Positions 1 to 7,170 of a stretch of 14,111 bases of DNA are shown here, piece after piece. Within the stretch, counting starts at the first letter, position 1. Every line of letters begins with the position of its first letter. This DNA is from Acidimicrobiaceae bacterium (lineage in GTDB: Bacteria; Actinomycetota; Acidimicrobiia; Acidimicrobiales; Ilumatobacteraceae), in the NCBI GenBank assembly GCA_947458565.1, contig CANGZK010000013.1, positions 1 through 14,111 of the forward strand, in the 5' to 3' direction. The notes under the pieces are model-generated. The model saw only the letters and a list, made by a program, of their open reading frames with translations. It had not been told where the DNA came from and did not search any database. Position numbers and translations under genes: made by a program.

Positions 1-444
1 ACGACTCTTGCGCTCGGTGCAACATACGTTGCGCAAGGCCCGAACGGTGAACGGCTTATTGCCGCAGCCGACTTCTACAAAGGCTTCCTCGAAAGCGCAC
101 TACAGCCAGACGAAATGCTGACTGAAATTCGTGTGCCAAAAATGAATGGCGCAAAGTGGGGTTTCGAGAAGTTCAATCGCCGTGCTCAAGACTGGGCAAT
201 CGTTGGTGTGGCTGCTTGGCGCAGCAAAGACGCATCAGGCATTGCACTTGTCAACATGGGCAGCACCCCTATCTTGGCAACCAGCGTTTCTGCAGCCCTC
301 AATTCTGGTGCATCTGTTGCCGACGCAGCCGAACTGGCAGCGGCTGAAGCCGAGCCACAAGACGACTTAAACGCATCGAGCGAATACCGCGTGCACTTAG
401 CCAAAGTGCTGGTTCGTCGCGCTCTCGAAAAAGCGTCGGCTTAG
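1..444 (+). CDS. coxM: CO dehydrogenase medium (FAD) subunit, C-terminal part, 5' end outside window
   Basis: The frame is open from base 1 to a TAG at 442-444, giving 147 residues of a C-terminal fragment. CoxM carries the FAD that passes electrons from the iron-sulfur subunit CoxS toward the respiratory chain; CoxL holds the Mo/Cu site. The visible part matches the CO_deh_flav_C domain: a segment reading FYKGFLESALQPDEMLTEIRV is followed by FEKFNRRAQDWAIVGVAAW (about residues 53-71 of the fragment), the usual R-x2-D-W/Y-A-x-V signature of that domain. The family is usually near 290 residues, so about half is missing to the left. The coxD, coxE, xdhC, mocA and coxG homologues downstream support the cox assignment over another xanthine-oxidase-family flavin subunit. 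No coxS or coxL is present to the right, so they would lie upstream. A short inverted repeat overlaps the stop codon. Confidence 0.88.
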   Translation, partial: TTLALGATYVAQGPNGERLIAAADFYKGFLESALQPDEMLTEIRVPKMNGAKWGFEKFNRRAQDWAIVGVAAWRSKDASGIALVNMGSTPILATSVSAALNSGASVADAAELAAAEAEPQDDLNASSEYRVHLAKVLVRRALEKASA

Positions 445-445
445 C

Positions 446-658
446 GATTTCGCTAAACTTCTAAATCTGTTCATCGCAACATTTCTTCGACGTAAACCAA
501 CACGCACTCGTGTAGTTGCTATTGCGCTGTATCTAGCGCTGTTTCTATGGTCAGTAGACCGGTTTGGTTTACCGGTTGATCGCATTGCGGTCACCGGATG
601 GATTCTTGTTGCATTTATCTTTGCCAACGTTGGCAAGACAGTTAAAGACCAAATTGCA
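446..658 (+). other. Open N-terminal extension of the PAP2 gene lacking a canonical start codon
   Basis: In the frame of the PAP2 gene, 401-658 has no stop. The translation contains a basic stretch (about FLRRKPTRTR, encoded near 482-511) followed by two hydrophobic segments, VVAIALYLALFLWSV (about 512-556) and VTGWILVAFIFANVG (about 590-634), then leads into RDWSIFAGMLFAYEYSRG. This basic-then-hydrophobic order resembles the N-terminus of actinobacterial PAP2 proteins, so it is probably translated. No ATG, GTG or TTG occurs in frame; CTG at 467, 527 and 536 and several ATT/ATC codons do. No convincing Shine-Dalgarno site precedes CTG 467. A sequencing or assembly error removing a start cannot be excluded. 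Confidence 0.6.
621..636. repeat. Perfect 16-bp palindrome, possible operator
   Basis: TTGCCAACGTTGGCAA is its own reverse complement over 16 bases. It lies 22 bases upstream of the first ATG (659) of the PAP2 gene. The central CG flanked by AA and TT arms is the general shape of LacI-family operators. It also lies inside the probable coding extension, where it encodes roughly FANVGK, so coding coincidence is a real alternative: about 0.2 such palindromes are expected by chance in a window of this size. Confidence 0.3.
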
Positions 659-1396
659 ATGATGCGTGACTGGTCAATTTTTGCAGGCATGTTGTTTGCT
701 TATGAATACAGCCGTGGTCTTTCCGACCAACTAGGACGCCCCATCTCATATTTGGCCGTCCGCAATTTTGATCGTGCACTCTTTTGGGGCACAGACCCCA
801 ATGTCTGGATGCAACAACATCTCAATGTTTCAAACGTTCTGAGTTGGTACGAATACCCATTGGCAGTCACGTATATGACGCACTTTATTTTTCCGCCTGG
901 TGTTGCGGTGTTGTTGTGGTGGATTAATCGAGACATTTGGGTGCGTTATGTGCGCAGACTCGGAATCTTGTTCTTTTTAGCATGTGCAACATTTGCGGCA
1001 TTTCCAGTTGCACCACCCTGGCTGACAGCAAAGGAGGGTTACATCGCATCGATACAGCGCATCACTGCTCGCGCGTGGTCGCACATGGGCATCAAGTCAG
1101 TAAGCAAAGTGTTTGAACGAGGTGCCGCCATCACCAATCCGTATGCAGCAATGCCGTCACTGCACGCAGGTTGTGCGCTCTTGGTCGTACTGTTCTTTTT
1201 CCCCTACATGCCCAAGTGGTTGCGAGTTATCTCTCTTGCATTGCCAGCAAGTATGGCTCTTTGTCTTGTCTATTTCGGCGAGCACTATGTTGCCGATATT
1301 TTGGCTGGCTGGCTCTATGTTGGTTTCGCATTCTGGATTTCATCCAAATGGGAAAATCGAAATTCTGTTGCAGTAAAAGCCAAGGGCTCGCGTTAA
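659..1396 (+). CDS. PAP2-family membrane phosphatase (inositol phosphorylceramide synthase-like); true start probably upstream
   Basis: 245 residues from the first canonical ATG. The C-terminal half has two PAP2 signatures: NPYAAMPSLHAG with PSLH at 166-169 (motif C2) and YFGEHYVADILAG with H209 and D213 (motif C3). Together they form the phosphate-transfer site of the PAP2_3/Aur1-like group, whose members hydrolyse or transfer phosphate head groups of lipids at the membrane. Hydrophobic stretches near 67-88, 100-118, 170-182, 190-206 and 214-228 suggest a polytopic protein. The first canonical start looks too late: the same frame reads on upstream without a stop to 401 and encodes two more hydrophobic segments and an RDW motif junction typical of the N-terminus of this family, but it has no ATG, GTG or TTG. 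A CTG at 467-469 is one candidate start. It follows coxM on the same strand. Its substrate is unknown, and its link to CO oxidation is positional only. Confidence 0.82.
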   Translation: MMRDWSIFAGMLFAYEYSRGLSDQLGRPISYLAVRNFDRALFWGTDPNVWMQQHLNVSNVLSWYEYPLAVTYMTHFIFPPGVAVLLWWINRDIWVRYVRRLGILFFLACATFAAFPVAPPWLTAKEGYIASIQRITARAWSHMGIKSVSKVFERGAAITNPYAAMPSLHAGCALLVVLFFFPYMPKWLRVISLALPASMALCLVYFGEHYVADILAGWLYVGFAFWISSKWENRNSVAVKAKGSR

Positions 1397-1689
1397 AAAG
1401 TGATTTGAGCCGATGCTCGCGACGCAATATACGGCTTGAAATACTTCGCACGAATCTCGTTGTGTGATGCGTCTTCGTCGTACTGTCGCCACCCATCAAC
1501 ATCATCAAACGTTGCAACTATCAGGTAGTCGGCGTTGACTGCAGTTGACACACCCAAGTCGGGGCCACAGTGATATTCGCGCACCGATGAAATGTGTGAT
1601 GCCATTTCTTGCAGCACCTTCGAAACAGTCTCGGCATAGTTCGGCGGCACCTGATCATTCCATGTGATTGCTACGACATGCTGCAGCAT
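1393..1689 (-). CDS. Dabb (stress-responsive alpha/beta barrel) domain protein
   Basis: 98 residues, a normal length for a single Dabb domain. It opens with MLQHVVAITW, matching the family's first beta strand with its conserved histidine, and later has DYLIVATFDDVDGWRQYDEDASH, the usual strand followed by the 'Y...H' helix before the terminal VxPY/KPYI-like segment. Dabb proteins form dimeric ferredoxin-like barrels; members include small cyclases and proteins of no known function, so no reaction is assigned. The start ATG (1687-1689) overlaps the TAA of the upstream SDR gene by one base (TAATG on the minus strand), so the two are very probably co-translated. At its 3' end it converges on the PAP2 gene, with stops overlapping by 2 bases. 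Confidence 0.8.
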   Translation of the reverse strand: MLQHVVAITWNDQVPPNYAETVSKVLQEMASHISSVREYHCGPDLGVSTAVNADYLIVATFDDVDGWRQYDEDASHNEIRAKYFKPYIASRASAQITF

Positions 1690-2435
1690 TACAACAACCC
1701 CCCGTACGATCCGCCGTCCACCTGCAAACTCGCACCTGTCACAAACTTTGCACTTTCACCACACAAAAACGCAACCACTTGACCAAAGTCTGCTGGGCTT
1801 CCTGCTACCCCAGCAGGAATTCCGAGCGCCGAAGCATCTGGCGTAGCGCCATAAAGCTGCGTGATTCGATCAGTTGCATGAATACCTGGCTGCACGGTGT
1901 TGACTGTTACTCCGTCTTGTGCAACTTCGCGCGCAACAGTTTTCAAGAATCCTGTTACTCCAGCACGCGCAGTGTTTGACAAAATGAGGTTAGCCATTGG
2001 CTGACGCACAGCAACTGACGTAATGGCAACTATGCGGCCCCACTTGCGAGTCTGCATTCCAGGCAACACTTCTTTGCACATGCCAATTACTGACAACAAG
2101 TTTTGTTCAAGCGCTGCTGGGTATGCGTCTAAATCTGTTGATGCAAAGTTTCCTGCTGGTGGTCCGCCACCGTTCGCAACCAAAATGTCAATGTGCCCAA
2201 GTATCGCTGTGGCTTCGCGCACAAATTTTGCGCCACCGTCACCAGTCGACACATCGGCGACGATGCCGATGCACCCATGACCAATAGTTTTTGCTGCTTT
2301 GGTCACACGATCAGCATCGCGACTGCAGATAACTACTCGCACTCCCTCGTTGGCAAGTGCCTGCGCAGATGCAAAACCCAAACCTGCAGATCCGGCAGCA
2401 ACTGCAGCAGTTCGCGTGCTAATCCCCAGTTCCAT
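1689..2435 (-). CDS. Short-chain dehydrogenase/reductase, atypical (BKR_like_SDR-like)
   Basis: 248 residues from the ATG at 2433-2435; a longer open frame runs upstream to 2690 but enters the divergent gene and looks non-coding, so the shorter start is chosen. The Rossmann part begins MELGISTRTAAVAAGSAGLG, with AAGSAGLG in place of TGxxxGxG, then DVS for the adenine-binding Asp, and VANGGGPP where classical SDRs have NNAG. Around the active site, AITSVAV keeps the Ser, but the YxxxK dyad position reads SNTAR, so both Tyr and Lys are replaced. This pattern is known from a subgroup (BKR_like_SDR, PA-type FabG-like) that matches neither the standard cofactor nor the catalytic motif perfectly. 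The end VTGASLQVDGGSYGGLL is standard. It is often labelled FabG-like, but whether it is a ketoreductase is uncertain. First gene of a minus-strand pair with the Dabb protein. Confidence 0.85.
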   Translation of the reverse strand: MELGISTRTAAVAAGSAGLGFASAQALANEGVRVVICSRDADRVTKAAKTIGHGCIGIVADVSTGDGGAKFVREATAILGHIDILVANGGGPPAGNFASTDLDAYPAALEQNLLSVIGMCKEVLPGMQTRKWGRIVAITSVAVRQPMANLILSNTARAGVTGFLKTVAREVAQDGVTVNTVQPGIHATDRITQLYGATPDASALGIPAGVAGSPADFGQVVAFLCGESAKFVTGASLQVDGGSYGGLL

Positions 2436-2477
2436 AGCCCAAAACGCTACTGCGATCAGTGCTAACTTGGTGCCGTT

Positions 2478-2487
2478 AGGTGGTGAG
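2478..2487 (+). promoter_or_regulatory. Ribosome binding site deciding the start of the FAD oxidoreductase
   Basis: AGGTGGTGAG ends 7 bases before ATG 2495. It favours that ATG over the in-frame GTGs at 2480 and 2483, which lie inside the site itself. Confidence 0.55.
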
Positions 2488-2494
2488 AAAACCC

Positions 2495-3916
2495 ATGGCT
2501 GGGTACCAAGAAGACGAACGCTTTCTGGACGCGATCGCTGATGCCGAGCCGTATCCGTATTGGATGGAAGATGTCGATGAACCCGACTCCAATCCGATGC
2601 TCGTGCGTGACGACTCGTGCGACTTGTGCATTGTTGGTGGCGGATACACAGGGCTCTGGACAGCAATCCTGGCGAAAGAACGCAATCCATCAGCCGATGT
2701 CATTCTGATCGACTCACATGAAGTTGGATCTGCAGCGAGTGGTCGCAACGGCGGCTTTATGGATTCGAGCCTCACGCACGGCATCGCCAATGCGCAACAA
2801 CGCTTCCCAAAAGAAGTTGGTCTGCTTGAAGATTTGGGGCTCGAAAACCTCAATCAAATTGAAGCAGCAATTCGTCGCTACAACATCGACTGCGACTTCG
2901 AACGCAACGGTGTGATCGAAATTGCGAGTACGCGTCATGCAGGCAACTATCTCGAAGAAATGCGCGAAGACTATGAGCAACTGCTCGAGTTGGGCCACAA
3001 AGTTGAATGGCTCGATCAACAAGCAGTGCAACGCGAAGTAGCTTCGCCAATTTTCACCGGCGGCATGTGGTGCAAAGACACCGCAGCACTTGTCGATCCG
3101 GCACGCCTCGTGTGGGGCCTCAAGAGTGCAGCCGAAAGTCTTGGCGTACGCATCTTTGAAGACACGCGAGCAACTGGCCTTGACTACTCGGGCAGCGGCG
3201 TCTCAATCGAAACCGCGCTAGCCGACATCAAAGCCAAACATGTTGCGCTCGCCACCAATGCTTTCAAACCACTCCTCAAGCGCATGCACAACTACATCGC
3301 ACCGGTGTACGACTACTGCCTCGTTACTGAGCCACTGAACGCACAACAACTTGACAGTCTTGGATGGAAAAATCGCCAAGGTTTATCTGACATCTCCAAC
3401 CAGTTTCACTACTACCGACTCACTGCCGACAATCGCATTCTGTGGGGCGGCTACGACGCAATGTATTTCTTCGGCGGGAAAATGAGTGTCGATCTCGAAT
3501 CAAGGCCAGAGAGTTGGGCAAAGTTGTCGCAACACTTCTTCGAAACATTCCCCCAACTTGAGGGTGTCAAGTTTTCACACGTCTGGGGTGGCGCCATCGA
3601 TACGTGCAGCCGCTACAGCGTGTTTTGGGGCCAAGCCATGCGCAATCGAGTCGCATACGCCATCGGCTACACCGGCCTTGGTGTGGCAAGTTCACGCTTT
3701 GGCGCCGAAGTCATGCTCGATTTACTCGATGGGCGCAAGACCCAAGCCACTCAAACCAAATTTGTGCAAAGCAAACCGATTCCGTTTCCTCCCGAGCCAT
3801 TTCGTTTTATCGGCATTCAGACAACGCGCTGGGCACTCAGCCGTGAAGATCGCACGGGCAAACGCAACCTCTGGCTACGCACCCTCGACCGTTTGGGTTT
3901 GGGCTTCGACTCGTAA
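2495..3916 (+). CDS. FAD-dependent oxidoreductase, DAO family (gamma-glutamylputrescine oxidase-like)
   Basis: 473 residues from ATG 2495, chosen for the AGGTGGTGAG site ahead of it. The FAD fold is clear: IVGGGYTGLWTA with GxGxxG at 48-53, the acidic ribose-binding end of strand 2 in LIDSHEVGSA, then ASGRNGGF (81-88), a signature of the DAO group that includes PuuB and glycine/D-amino-acid oxidases. Near the C-terminus, YAIGYTGLGVASSRFGAEV (about 389-407) is the second flavin-binding motif. These enzymes oxidise amines or amino acids with release of H2O2 or transfer of electrons to another acceptor; the substrate cannot be read here. An N-terminal stretch of about 40 residues with PYPYWMEDVDEP precedes the Rossmann fold, as in PuuB-like proteins. 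Divergent from the SDR gene with 59 bases between starts; coxD follows 24 bases downstream, so it may share a transcript with the cox genes. Confidence 0.88.
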   Translation: MAGYQEDERFLDAIADAEPYPYWMEDVDEPDSNPMLVRDDSCDLCIVGGGYTGLWTAILAKERNPSADVILIDSHEVGSAASGRNGGFMDSSLTHGIANAQQRFPKEVGLLEDLGLENLNQIEAAIRRYNIDCDFERNGVIEIASTRHAGNYLEEMREDYEQLLELGHKVEWLDQQAVQREVASPIFTGGMWCKDTAALVDPARLVWGLKSAAESLGVRIFEDTRATGLDYSGSGVSIETALADIKAKHVALATNAFKPLLKRMHNYIAPVYDYCLVTEPLNAQQLDSLGWKNRQGLSDISNQFHYYRLTADNRILWGGYDAMYFFGGKMSVDLESRPESWAKLSQHFFETFPQLEGVKFSHVWGGAIDTCSRYSVFWGQAMRNRVAYAIGYTGLGVASSRFGAEVMLDLLDGRKTQATQTKFVQSKPIPFPPEPFRFIGIQTTRWALSREDRTGKRNLWLRTLDRLGLGFDS

Positions 3917-3928
3917 CCCTCGTGCCTC

Positions 3929-3934
3929 TACAGT
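3929..3934 (+). promoter_or_regulatory. Possible -10 element for a leaderless coxD transcript
   Basis: TACAGT fits the actinobacterial TAnnnT -10 pattern and ends 6 bases before ATG 3941. This is the spacing expected if transcription starts at the start codon itself. coxD has no Shine-Dalgarno site, which fits a leaderless start. No clear -35 was seen. Weak evidence from one hexamer. Confidence 0.3.
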
Positions 3935-3940
3935 GATGCA

Positions 3941-4864
3941 ATGAGTTTGCCCGCACTCACCTCGGTGGCCCAAGTACGAAACGCACTTGGTGGGCAAAGC
4001 TATTTGGCCGACGAAGGCCTTGCCACTGCAGTTTTTTTGGCTTTGTCGCTCAAGCGACCTCTCTTATTGGAGGGTGAAGCAGGTGTTGGTAAAACCGAAT
4101 TAGCAAAAGTAATTGCAGCGATGACAGGCGGCGAACTTATTCGTCTGCAGTGTTATGAAGGCATTGATGCATCACAAGCCGTGTACGACTGGGACTACTC
4201 GCGTCAGTTGTTGCACCTGCGCGCCGCCGAAGCATCTGGCGAAGCAAAGTCCAAAAACACTTCGCTGCTTGAAAGCGAGTTATACAACGAAAGGTTTTTG
4301 ATCAAGCGTGCACTGTTGCGCGCCATCGACAACCGCACAACTCCTGCAGTGCTCTTGATCGACGAAATTGACAGAGCCGATGACGAGTTTGAGGCTTACC
4401 TTCTCGAGATCTTGTCCGATTTTCAAATCACTGTCCCCGAACTTGGCACGTTTAGCGCAACTACCCCACCAATCGTGGTGCTCACATCCAATCGCACGCG
4501 CGATGTACACGATGCATTGAAGCGTCGTTGTCTGTATCACTGGGTTGAACACCCAAATTTTGAACGCGAAGTTGCCATCGTTCGGTTACGTGTTCCACAA
4601 ATTGCCGAGTCACTTGCACGACAAGTCGCCGCGGCTGTCGAAGCAATGCGTGGTCTCAATTTGTACAAGCCCCCTGGCGTTGCCGAAACTATCGATTGGG
4701 CAACTGCGCTTGGTCAGCTGGGCATTCTTGAACTCGATGAAACCAGCGTTGCTGCAACGCTTGGCACCGTTCTCAAGTACCGCGAAGATCATGAACGTGT
4801 GCGCGAAACGGGCATCGCAGGTCTCGTCAAACAAGCCTTCGACCGCGGCTTGTCTCATAACTAG
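3941..4864 (+). CDS. coxD: MoxR-type AAA+ ATPase, CO dehydrogenase maturation protein CoxD
   Basis: 307 residues, close to the usual CoxD length. Walker A is GEAGVGKT at 45-52, Walker B is LLIDEIDRAD with D141-E142, and sensor 1 is in VVLTSNRTRD with N184, followed by LKRRC with likely arginine-finger residues near 195. The helix-insert segment FQITVPELGTF after Walker B is typical of MoxR proteins. In Oligotropha carboxidovorans CoxD is a membrane-associated chaperone ATPase needed to add sulfur to the molybdenum so that the CuSMo site can form; the same role is inferred here. The next gene, 12 bases on, is a VWA protein, the regular partner of MoxR ATPases. Alternative: a generic MoxR protein, but the cox neighbours make CoxD more likely. 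Confidence 0.88.
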   Translation: MSLPALTSVAQVRNALGGQSYLADEGLATAVFLALSLKRPLLLEGEAGVGKTELAKVIAAMTGGELIRLQCYEGIDASQAVYDWDYSRQLLHLRAAEASGEAKSKNTSLLESELYNERFLIKRALLRAIDNRTTPAVLLIDEIDRADDEFEAYLLEILSDFQITVPELGTFSATTPPIVVLTSNRTRDVHDALKRRCLYHWVEHPNFEREVAIVRLRVPQIAESLARQVAAAVEAMRGLNLYKPPGVAETIDWATALGQLGILELDETSVAATLGTVLKYREDHERVRETGIAGLVKQAFDRGLSHN

Positions 4865-4876
4865 AAAGCATCTGTT

Positions 4877-6019
4877 GTGTCGATAGCGCTGAAGCAGCCT
4901 GCTGGCTCATCGGCAGATGAAATGGCAGTTTCGTTTGCGCGTGTGTTGCGCGGTGCGGGCATCAACGTGCCTATCGATTCAGTAATCACTTTTGTGCAAG
5001 CACTTGATGTTGTGTCAATGACTAGCCGTGATGACGTGTACTGGGCTGGGCGGGCCACCTTGGTGCATCGACCAGAAGATCAACAGCTATACGACAGAGC
5101 ATTTGCTGTTTTTTGGGAACGCCGTAATGCGACAGACACCGACGAAGATGGTCCACCACAAAAGATCACGCTGTTGCTCGATGACGAAGACGGCCCAAAC
5201 AAAGATGACGATGCGAACGATGGTGATGACGACAATCAGACAATGCAGATGCGTTTTACCGCAAACGAATCATTGCGCAACAAAGATTTTGCTCAGTACA
5301 CTGACGAAGAATTGCATGAATCACAGAGACTCATGCATCAACTTCGTCTCGCTGGCCCTCCCCGACAATCGCTGCGCCTCACGCATGCCAAGCGCAGTGG
5401 GTCGCGTCACGACTTACGGCGCACTGTTCGCGCATCACTTGCATTTGGTGGCGAGCCGGTGCGATTGCACTGGCGCAAGCCAAGCGAACGCCAACGCCGA
5501 CTCGTTGTATTGCTCGACATCTCGGGCAGCATGGAGCCATATGCGCGAGCGCTTCTTCGTTTTATGCACGCAGCCGTTGTGGGCCGGCAACGCGTGGAGG
5601 CATTTACGTTTGGCACGAGGCTCACACGGCTAACCAAAGAACTCAATAGCCGCGACCCAGATAGGGCACTCACTCGCGCTGCAGCACAAGTGCCCGACTG
5701 GAGCGGAGGCACACGACTCGGCGAAAGCTTGCGCCGTTTCAATGCAACATGGGGTGTGCGCGGAATGGCCCGCGGTGCAATCGTCGTGGTGCTCAGCGAT
5801 GGTTGGGACAGAGGCGACCCAGAAGTTCTTGCCGAGCAGATGCAACGCTTGCAGCGCGTTGCGTTCAGAGTCGTGTGGGTCAACCCGCTCAAGGTCACGC
5901 CTGGTTACGCGCCGCTTGCTCGCGGCATGGCTGCGGCACTTCCGTATGTGGACAACTTTGTAGAAGGCCATTCCTTACAGGCTCTCGAGCATCTCACTCG
6001 AGTGATTTCTCGCGATTGA
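4877..6019 (+). CDS. coxE: VWA-domain protein CoxE, partner of CoxD
   Basis: 380 residues from GTG 4877; a GAAAG stretch lies about 8 bases upstream, and an alternative in-frame ATG is at 4922. The N-terminal half (to about 130) is helical and holds a very acidic linker, about residues 86-122, with runs such as KDDDANDGDDD. The C-terminal half is a von Willebrand A domain with a complete metal-ion (MIDAS) site: DISGS at 214-218, a Thr in SGGTRLGESL, and Asp in VVVLSDGWDRGD. This is the VWA_CoxE pattern. CoxE works with CoxD in maturing the Mo/Cu centre of CO dehydrogenase; the VWA domain likely binds the ATPase or the apo-enzyme through a divalent metal. Twelve bases separate it from coxD and nine from the XdhC gene, so one operon is very likely. 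Confidence 0.88.
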   Translation: MSIALKQPAGSSADEMAVSFARVLRGAGINVPIDSVITFVQALDVVSMTSRDDVYWAGRATLVHRPEDQQLYDRAFAVFWERRNATDTDEDGPPQKITLLLDDEDGPNKDDDANDGDDDNQTMQMRFTANESLRNKDFAQYTDEELHESQRLMHQLRLAGPPRQSLRLTHAKRSGSRHDLRRTVRASLAFGGEPVRLHWRKPSERQRRLVVLLDISGSMEPYARALLRFMHAAVVGRQRVEAFTFGTRLTRLTKELNSRDPDRALTRAAAQVPDWSGGTRLGESLRRFNATWGVRGMARGAIVVVLSDGWDRGDPEVLAEQMQRLQRVAFRVVWVNPLKVTPGYAPLARGMAAALPYVDNFVEGHSLQALEHLTRVISRD

Positions 6020-6028
6020 CTGATACCT

Positions 6029-6346
6029 ATGCGTGAATTACTCAATGACATCGAGCGCTGGCAGCAAGCCGGCAAACAGATTGCTGTTGCTCGCGTCGTC
6101 GACATCGAAGGCTCTGGCCCACGCGATCCTGGTGCCGCAATGGCTGTCAATGAAGACGGCGAAGTTGTTGGTTCAGTGAGTGGTGGTTGCGTCGAAGGAG
6201 CAGTAGTCGCTGAAGCACTCGAGATTCTGCGCGGCGACAATCAACCTCGCCTTGTCAAGTTTGGTTACTCAGACGACGAAGCATTTGCAGTGGGTCTCAC
6301 ATGCGGCGGCATCATTCATCTCTTTATTGCTCCTCTCACCTGGTAA
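6029..6346 (+). CDS. XdhC/CoxI-family protein, N-terminal domain only
   Basis: 105 residues forming just the XdhC_CoxI domain (pfam02625 type). Visible signatures are IEGSGPRDPGAAM (27-39), GSVSGGCVEGA with C54, and GLTCGG with C92. In XdhC this domain binds molybdenum cofactor and helps sulfurate and deliver it; the two cysteines are the family's conserved ones. Most full-length XdhC proteins add a Rossmann-like domain of about 150 residues, which is absent here but present in the next gene, starting 3 bases after this stop. The two products may work as a complex that splits the usual two-domain protein. No Shine-Dalgarno site; probably translated by coupling with coxE. It might correspond to CoxF or CoxI of proteobacterial clusters; the symbol is left open. 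Confidence 0.83.
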   Translation: MRELLNDIERWQQAGKQIAVARVVDIEGSGPRDPGAAMAVNEDGEVVGSVSGGCVEGAVVAEALEILRGDNQPRLVKFGYSDDEAFAVGLTCGGIIHLFIAPLTW

Positions 6347-6349
6347 GTC

Positions 6350-7168
6350 ATGTCGCTCCAGCCAATTTCGCTTTACCCCATTTTCGCCGAACGAGTTCGC
6401 TCCAATATTCCGGTTGCACTCGTCACTGTTATCGATGGCCCTCATATCGGAGCAACGATGCTCGTATCTCCGTCGACAGATGCAGTGGGCACGCTTGGAG
6501 ATAGCGAACTCGACCGTGTCGTTGCACGCGACGCACTAGGCGAAGTTGAAGCCGGACGCACAGGTGTGCGTCACTATGGTCCGCAAGGACAAACAACTCC
6601 TGAAGATTTAGTAGACACTCCAACAGTTCGTGTGTTTATCGAAGCATTTTCGCCACCACCAACAATGTGGATCTTTGGCGCCGTTGACTTCACTGCTGCA
6701 CTTGCAAAGGTTGCAAAAGTGCTCGGTTACTACGTAGTTGTGTGCGATGCCCGCGAAGTTTTCGCTACTCGCCGTCGTTTCCCCATGGCCGACGAAGTGT
6801 TGGTCTCGTGGCCAGCACCTCTTTTTTCACAGCGTGGTTCGGCGCTCACCTCTCGCGATGCAGTGTGCATTTTGACCCACGACCCAAAGTTTGATGTTCC
6901 GGCAGTGCAGGGTGCTCTTGCAACAAATGTTGGCTACATCGGCGTGATGGGCAGCCGTAAAACACATGCGAAGAGGCTTGAGCGACTTGCCGAAGTTGGT
7001 ATTACAAGTGCCGATCAATTGGCTCGACTCATGTCTCCAATTGGTCTCGACATCGGTGCAAGAACCCCGGAAGAAACAGCAATCTCAATTGTTGGCGAGA
7101 TTATTGCGCGACGCACGGGCCGCGGCGCACCATCGCTACGCGACAGCGATGGACTAATTCACAAATAG
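6350..7168 (+). CDS. XdhC-family protein with Rossmann domain (CoxF/CoxI-like)
   Basis: 272 residues in two parts. Residues 20-105 resemble a degenerate XdhC_CoxI domain: IDGPHIGATM and GTLGDSELD keep the shape of the family's GxxxGxxM and GxxxGGCVE segments, but the conserved Cys is gone. Residues about 106-260 are the XdhC_C Rossmann-like domain: MWIFGAVDFTAALAKVAKVLG, VVCDAREVFATRRRFP, GYIGVMGSRKTHAKR, and the end motif IGLDIGARTPEETAISIVGEI. The AVDF form of the nucleotide loop is common in actinobacteria where proteobacteria have AGHV. Role inferred: handling and sulfuration of molybdenum cytosine dinucleotide cofactor for CO dehydrogenase together with the upstream 105-residue protein, which supplies the missing cysteine. 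It converges on the NlpC/P60 gene with 2 bases between stops. Confidence 0.86.
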   Translation: MSLQPISLYPIFAERVRSNIPVALVTVIDGPHIGATMLVSPSTDAVGTLGDSELDRVVARDALGEVEAGRTGVRHYGPQGQTTPEDLVDTPTVRVFIEAFSPPPTMWIFGAVDFTAALAKVAKVLGYYVVVCDAREVFATRRRFPMADEVLVSWPAPLFSQRGSALTSRDAVCILTHDPKFDVPAVQGALATNVGYIGVMGSRKTHAKRLERLAEVGITSADQLARLMSPIGLDIGARTPEETAISIVGEIIARRTGRGAPSLRDSDGLIHK

Positions 7169-7170
7169 AT

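Noticed and set aside
441..456. Inverted repeat TTAGCG-ATTT-CGCTAA over the coxM stop codon as a terminator.
   Set aside because: Only a 6-bp AT-containing stem and no U tract; the downstream frame reads straight through it.
2436..2690. N-terminal extension of the SDR to 2690.
   Set aside because: It overlaps the start of the well-supported oxidase gene, has a Ser/Arg-rich composition of a shadow frame, and would put 85 extra residues before the Rossmann fold.
1827..4241. The same 17-mer (CGCCGAAGCATCTGGCG) at 1827-1843 and 4225-4241.
   Set aside because: The copies lie in two unrelated coding genes on opposite strands with no similarity around them; shared codon preference is enough to explain it.
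5028..5633. 201-residue frame in coxE on the same strand.
   Set aside because: It is a shifted shadow of coxE with low-complexity, Met/Thr/Cys-rich composition and no motif.
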